Assembly (NCBI GenBank): GCA_900547405.1 | Contig: URGL01000020.1 | Coordinates: 1 to 33,701, forward strand | DNA length: 33,701 nucleotides | Direction of reading: 5' to 3' | Source: an uncultured Eubacteriales bacterium | GTDB lineage: Bacteria > Bacillota > Clostridia > Oscillospirales > Oscillospiraceae | Shown: piece after piece, positions 31,153-33,701 of the stretch | Layout of the letters: every line of letters begins with the position of its first letter | Position numbering within the stretch: position 1 is the stretch's first letter | Program-made: the position numbers and the translations under genes | Notes under the pieces: model-generated | What the model saw: only the letters and a program-made list of their open reading frames with translations | Told to the model about the DNA's origin: nothing | The model's database searches: none

Positions 31153-31213
31153 ACTTGTATCTACAGTATACCCCATGATTATTAAGATTCCAAGGGGATA
31201 GTTATTAAGTTCC
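31130..31213. repeat. AT-rich intergenic block with an inverted repeat and a direct repeat
   Basis: The inverted repeat AGATACAAGTT/AACTTGTATCT (31130-31162) is followed by a direct repeat, TTATTAAGATTCC (31179-31191) and TTATTAAGTTCC (31202-31213), 23 bases apart. The block is AT-rich in a GC-rich region and lies between two terminators, so it belongs to neither flanking operon. Confidence 0.45.
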
Positions 31214-31235
31214 TATGAAGTTGACAGAACACCGG

Positions 31236-31261
31236 GGCCCCTGCCGATTCCGGCAGGGGCC
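31236..31261 (-). terminator. Hairpin after pyrG
   Basis: GGCCCCTGCCG (31236-31246) and CGGCAGGGGCC (31251-31261) form a perfect 11-bp stem with loop ATTC, 9 bases past the pyrG stop. The minus-strand sequence beyond it (CCGGTGTTCTGTC) has only a weak T-content. Confidence 0.7.
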
Positions 31262-31270
31262 GCTGAAATT

Positions 31271-32872
31271 TCATTTCTCCAGGCTGGCCTTTACGAAGGC
31301 CACAAACAGGGGATGGGGCTTGTTGGGGCGGCTCTTGAACTCCGGGTGGAACTGGACCCCCAGGTAGAAGGGGGCGGCGCTGAGCTCTACGGTCTCTACA
31401 ATGTAGCCGTCCGGGGAGGTGCCGCTGATGACCAGCCCCGCCTCCTGGAGGGCCTGGCGGAAGTCGTTGTTGAACTCGTAGCGGTGGCGGTGGCGCTCGT
31501 AGATGTGGGAAGCGCCGTAGGCCTTTTCCATCTGGGTGCCGGGGACAATGGCGCAGGGATAGGCACCTAAGCGCAAGGTGCCGCCCTTGGCTACGGAATC
31601 GTTCTGGTCCGGCAGGAAGTCGATGACCTTGTGGGTGCTCTTGTCGTCAAATTCGCCGGAGTTGGCGTCGGCCATACCGGCTACGCTCCGGGCAAAGGCG
31701 ATGACGCTGATCTGCATACCCAGGCAGATGCCGAAGTAGGGCACGTGGTACTCCCGGCAGTAGTCGGCGGCGGCGATCATGCCCTCGATGCCCCGGGAGC
31801 CGAAGCCGCCGGGGACGATGATACCGGCGCAGTCCTTCAGGACCTCAGCCACGTTTTCCCTGGTGATGGTCTCGGAGTCGATCCACCGGATGTTTACATC
31901 CGCTCCCAGCTGGTAGCCTGCGTGGCGCAGAGCCTCGGCAACGGATAGGTAAGCGTCGTGAAGCTGGACATACTTGCCCACGAGACCGATGGTCACGGTC
32001 TTGTCCCGGGTCTCGATCCGGTGGAGCATGGCGTTCCAGTCGGACAGGTCAATGTTGGGGGCATCCAGCCGGAGCTCCCGGCAGACGATGGAGGAGAAGT
32101 TCTGCTTTTCCAGCATAATGGGGGCCTCGTACAGGCTGGGCAGGGTAATGTTCTCGATGACGCAGTCCGGCTTCACATTGCAGAACATGGCGATCTTGCG
32201 GAAGATGCTGTCCTCCAGGGGCTCGTCGCAGCGCAGCACGATGATGTCGGGCTTGACCCCCAGGCCCTGGAGCTCCTTGACGGAGTGCTGGGTGGGCTTA
32301 CTCTTATGCTCGTCGGAGCCCCGGAGGAAGGGCACCAGGGTCACGTGGATGAACAGGCTGTTGGTGGGTCCCACCTCCAGGGAGATCTGCCGCACGGCCT
32401 CCACAAAGGGCTGGGACTCGATGTCACCGATGGTGCCGCCGATCTCGGTGATGACCACGTCGGCATCGGTCTGCTTGCCCACCCGGTAGACAAATTCCTT
32501 GATCTCGTTGGTGATGTGGGGGATGACCTGGACGGTGGAGCCCAGGTACTCACCCTGGCGCTCCTTGTTCAGCACGTTCCAATACACCTTGCCGGTGGTC
32601 AGGTTGGAATATTTATTCAGGTCCTCGTCAATGAACCGCTCGTAGTGGCCCAGGTCCAGGTCCGTTTCGGCGCCGTCCTCGGTGACGTAGACCTCCCCGT
32701 GCTGATAGGGGCTCATGGTGCCCGGATCCACATTGATATAGGGGTCCAGCTTCTGGGCGGCCACCTTCAGCCCCCGGGCCTTCAGCAGACGGCCCAAGGA
32801 TGCCGCCGTAATGCCCTTGCCCAGGCCGGAGACCACGCCGCCGGTGACGAAAATGTATTTGGTTTGCTTCAT
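31271..32872 (-). CDS. pyrG: CTP synthase
   Basis: This 533-residue glutamine amidotransferase makes CTP from UTP, ATP and glutamine. The N-terminal synthetase domain starts KYIFVTGGVVSGLGKGI and contains PYINVDPGTMSP. The C-terminal glutaminase domain has the nucleophile Cys in GICLGMQ and the His/Glu of FHPEF. I chose the ATG at 32872 with GGAGG 10 bases upstream. The open frame continues 18 codons upstream into a family C repeat and is rejected. The gene is monocistronic, flanked by that repeat upstream and a hairpin downstream. Confidence 0.97.
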   Translation of the reverse strand: MKQTKYIFVTGGVVSGLGKGITAASLGRLLKARGLKVAAQKLDPYINVDPGTMSPYQHGEVYVTEDGAETDLDLGHYERFIDEDLNKYSNLTTGKVYWNVLNKERQGEYLGSTVQVIPHITNEIKEFVYRVGKQTDADVVITEIGGTIGDIESQPFVEAVRQISLEVGPTNSLFIHVTLVPFLRGSDEHKSKPTQHSVKELQGLGVKPDIIVLRCDEPLEDSIFRKIAMFCNVKPDCVIENITLPSLYEAPIMLEKQNFSSIVCRELRLDAPNIDLSDWNAMLHRIETRDKTVTIGLVGKYVQLHDAYLSVAEALRHAGYQLGADVNIRWIDSETITRENVAEVLKDCAGIIVPGGFGSRGIEGMIAAADYCREYHVPYFGICLGMQISVIAFARSVAGMADANSGEFDDKSTHKVIDFLPDQNDSVAKGGTLRLGAYPCAIVPGTQMEKAYGASHIYERHRHRYEFNNDFRQALQEAGLVISGTSPDGYIVETVELSAAPFYLGVQFHPEFKSRPNKPHPLFVAFVKASLEK

Positions 32873-32902
32873 ATTGATTCTACCTCCATATATCCCTATC
32901 CT

Positions 32903-33010
32903 GTCATTGCGAGACAGTGCGCACACTGTCGTGGCAATCCCCCCAAATTTCAGAGTGCCCCCGTTGGGCGGGAGATTGCCACACCAGTCTGCGGACTGGT
33001 TCGCAATGAC
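32903..33010. repeat. Family C repeat, copy 2 (cross-shaped fold)
   Basis: The same outer arms GTCATTGCGA (32903-32912) and TCGCAATGAC (33001-33010) and the inner GTGGCAATCCCCC/GGGAGATTGCCA stem are present. The side hairpins differ from copy 1 in sequence but still pair: ACAGTG/CACTGT, and ACCAGTC/GACTGGT. It lies between the ANTAR regulator stop and pyrG, so any pyrG promoter lies in or next to it. Confidence 0.82.
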
Positions 33011-33017
33011 AACGTCT

Positions 33018-33602
33018 TTATGTGTCGTAAGATCTTATGATATTCTCCGCCACTTCCCGTCTTGACAGACGCATATCCATGGCTTGCTTTTCAATATAAT
33101 AGTGGGCCTCGTTTTCCGTCATCCGCAGCTGCTCCATCAGGAGCCACTTGGCCCGGTTGACGGTGCGGATGTCCTGCATCTTCTCCTGAAGAGCCTGGTT
33201 CTTCTTGTCCAGCTTCTGGAGCTTGGCCCGGAGGGCCGTGGCCAGACGGATGGCGGTTTGCAGGGCCTGGCCGGACAGGGGCTTTCCCAGAGTCAGGACC
33301 CCGTCGTCTTCTACCTTGTAGCAGACCTGGTCGTAGCTTTCCCCAGGCACCAGCAGGATCACCGCCAGATTGTCGTCTGCCAGATTCTGGGCCAGCTGGG
33401 TGCCGAATTCGTCCCGAAGGGGGGCGTTGATGATGACGATGTCCGCGCTGGTTTCCAGCAGCATCCGCCGGGCCTCCCCGGCGGTGCCGGACCGCAGGGG
33501 CATTTCGTAGCTGCCGGATTGCAGGAGCTGACTCAGCAGGGCGAAGGTCTTGTCATTGGCCCCTACGATCAGGACCCGGTAGCTGTTTTTGTTCAGGGCC
33601 AT
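33018..33602 (-). CDS. ANTAR-domain response regulator (AmiR/NasT-like)
   Basis: This 194-residue protein has an N-terminal receiver-like domain (about 8-120), a coiled-coil linker (about 120-145) and a C-terminal ANTAR RNA-binding domain with VNRAKWLLMEQLRMTENEAHYYIEKQA split over its helices. ANTAR proteins bind paired hexaloop stem-loops in nascent RNA and prevent termination, often in nitrogen metabolism genes. The receiver core shows VLIVGAND and VIINAPL, where the phospho-acceptor Asp position appears to be Asn, so it may be a pseudo-receiver. AAAGGAG lies upstream of the ATG at 33602. No partner kinase or ANTAR target hairpin pair was seen in the window. Confidence 0.9.
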   Translation of the reverse strand: MALNKNSYRVLIVGANDKTFALLSQLLQSGSYEMPLRSGTAGEARRMLLETSADIVIINAPLRDEFGTQLAQNLADDNLAVILLVPGESYDQVCYKVEDDGVLTLGKPLSGQALQTAIRLATALRAKLQKLDKKNQALQEKMQDIRTVNRAKWLLMEQLRMTENEAHYYIEKQAMDMRLSRREVAENIIRSYDT

Positions 33603-33650
33603 GGAGTCACGCTCCTTTCATAAAATCGTGGGCCGAAACAGGGCAGCCCC

Positions 33651-33701
33651 TGCCCTCTCCTGCTTGGAGAGGGTGGCCCGCAGGCCGGGTGTGGAGGGGA
33701 C
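33651..33701 (+). repeat. Family A repeat, copy 6, cut by the window edge
   Basis: CCCTCTCC (33653-33660), loop TGCTT and GGAGAGGG match copies 1 and 2, followed by a GC-rich segment lacking GCGAAGC and then CCGGGTGTGGAGGGGAC, as in copy 2. It runs off the right edge and may continue into a family B element. Confidence 0.65.

Noticed and set aside
32873..32926. N-terminal extension of CTP synthase
   Set aside because: The extra 18 codons come from the family C repeat. The ATG at 32872 has a GGAGG site and matches the family start.
31958..33040. A long open frame antisense to pyrG
   Set aside because: pyrG on the other strand is complete and unmistakable. The antisense translation has no recognisable motif.

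Overview
The window looks like a chromosomal segment of a GC-rich, spore-former-related gut Clostridium of the Oscillospiraceae type (the Flavonifractor/Oscillibacter neighbourhood). This is an inference. It rests on high-GC codon use with typical Firmicutes promoters (TTGACx-17-TATAAT-like) and strong GGAGG ribosome sites, on the holB-yaaT neighbourhood, and on a CBS/DRTGG pyrophosphatase, an ANTAR regulator and a Crp-type regulator with a Cys cluster. No rRNA, tRNA, CRISPR, phage or plasmid genes were seen.

Layout. At 97-921 (-) is a PlsC-type acyltransferase. At 1082-4741 (+) is a five-gene zinc/manganese uptake operon: a small Cys-rich membrane protein, a solute-binding lipoprotein, an ATPase, a permease and a second lipoprotein. 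It runs from a near-consensus promoter with an overlapping dyad to a long hairpin terminator shared with galE (-). At 5924-7240 a DUF4143-type AAA ATPase (-) has a promoter embedded in an AT-rich inverted repeat. At 7350-12935 (+) lie L-asparaginase, CBS-pyrophosphatase, DNA polymerase III delta prime and YaaT. At 12935-15229 (-) prmA overlaps a DUF4015 gene, with a cluster of DnaA-box-like 9-mers upstream of prmA. At 15250-18873 (-) are a sensor kinase, an HtrA protease and an acyl-ACP thioesterase. At 18986-19893 (-) is an Rpn/PDDEXK nuclease gene. At 19939-23876 (-) is housekeeping: rlmA, prfA, tsaE, tsaB, upp. At 23881-26845 are a secreted polysaccharide deacetylase (+), an O-antigen-ligase-like membrane protein (-) and a divergent Crp/Fnr regulator (+). 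At 27001-31101 (+) are a MalY/PatB lyase and an MBOAT acyltransferase overlapping an SGNH-like partner. At 31271-33602 (-) are CTP synthase and an ANTAR regulator.

The most striking feature is the density of short, highly structured, non-coding repeats in the intergenic gaps. Family A has CCCTCTCC/GGAGAGGG ends and a GCGAAGC mini-hairpin (six copies). Family B is 115-124 bp with CGCGTAGGGG ends (three copies, plus a related element at 7240). Family C has GTCATTGCGA ends and folds as a cross (two copies). Two loci carry the same A-B composite joined at the same junction, but B is inverted in one relative to the other. Stem bases co-vary between copies of A and C. One A copy supplies the last 13 codons and stop of the asparaginase gene. 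I see no defence or secondary-metabolite cluster. The repeats, the zinc operon's Cys-rich first gene and the sensor kinase-HtrA pair without a response regulator are the best leads.
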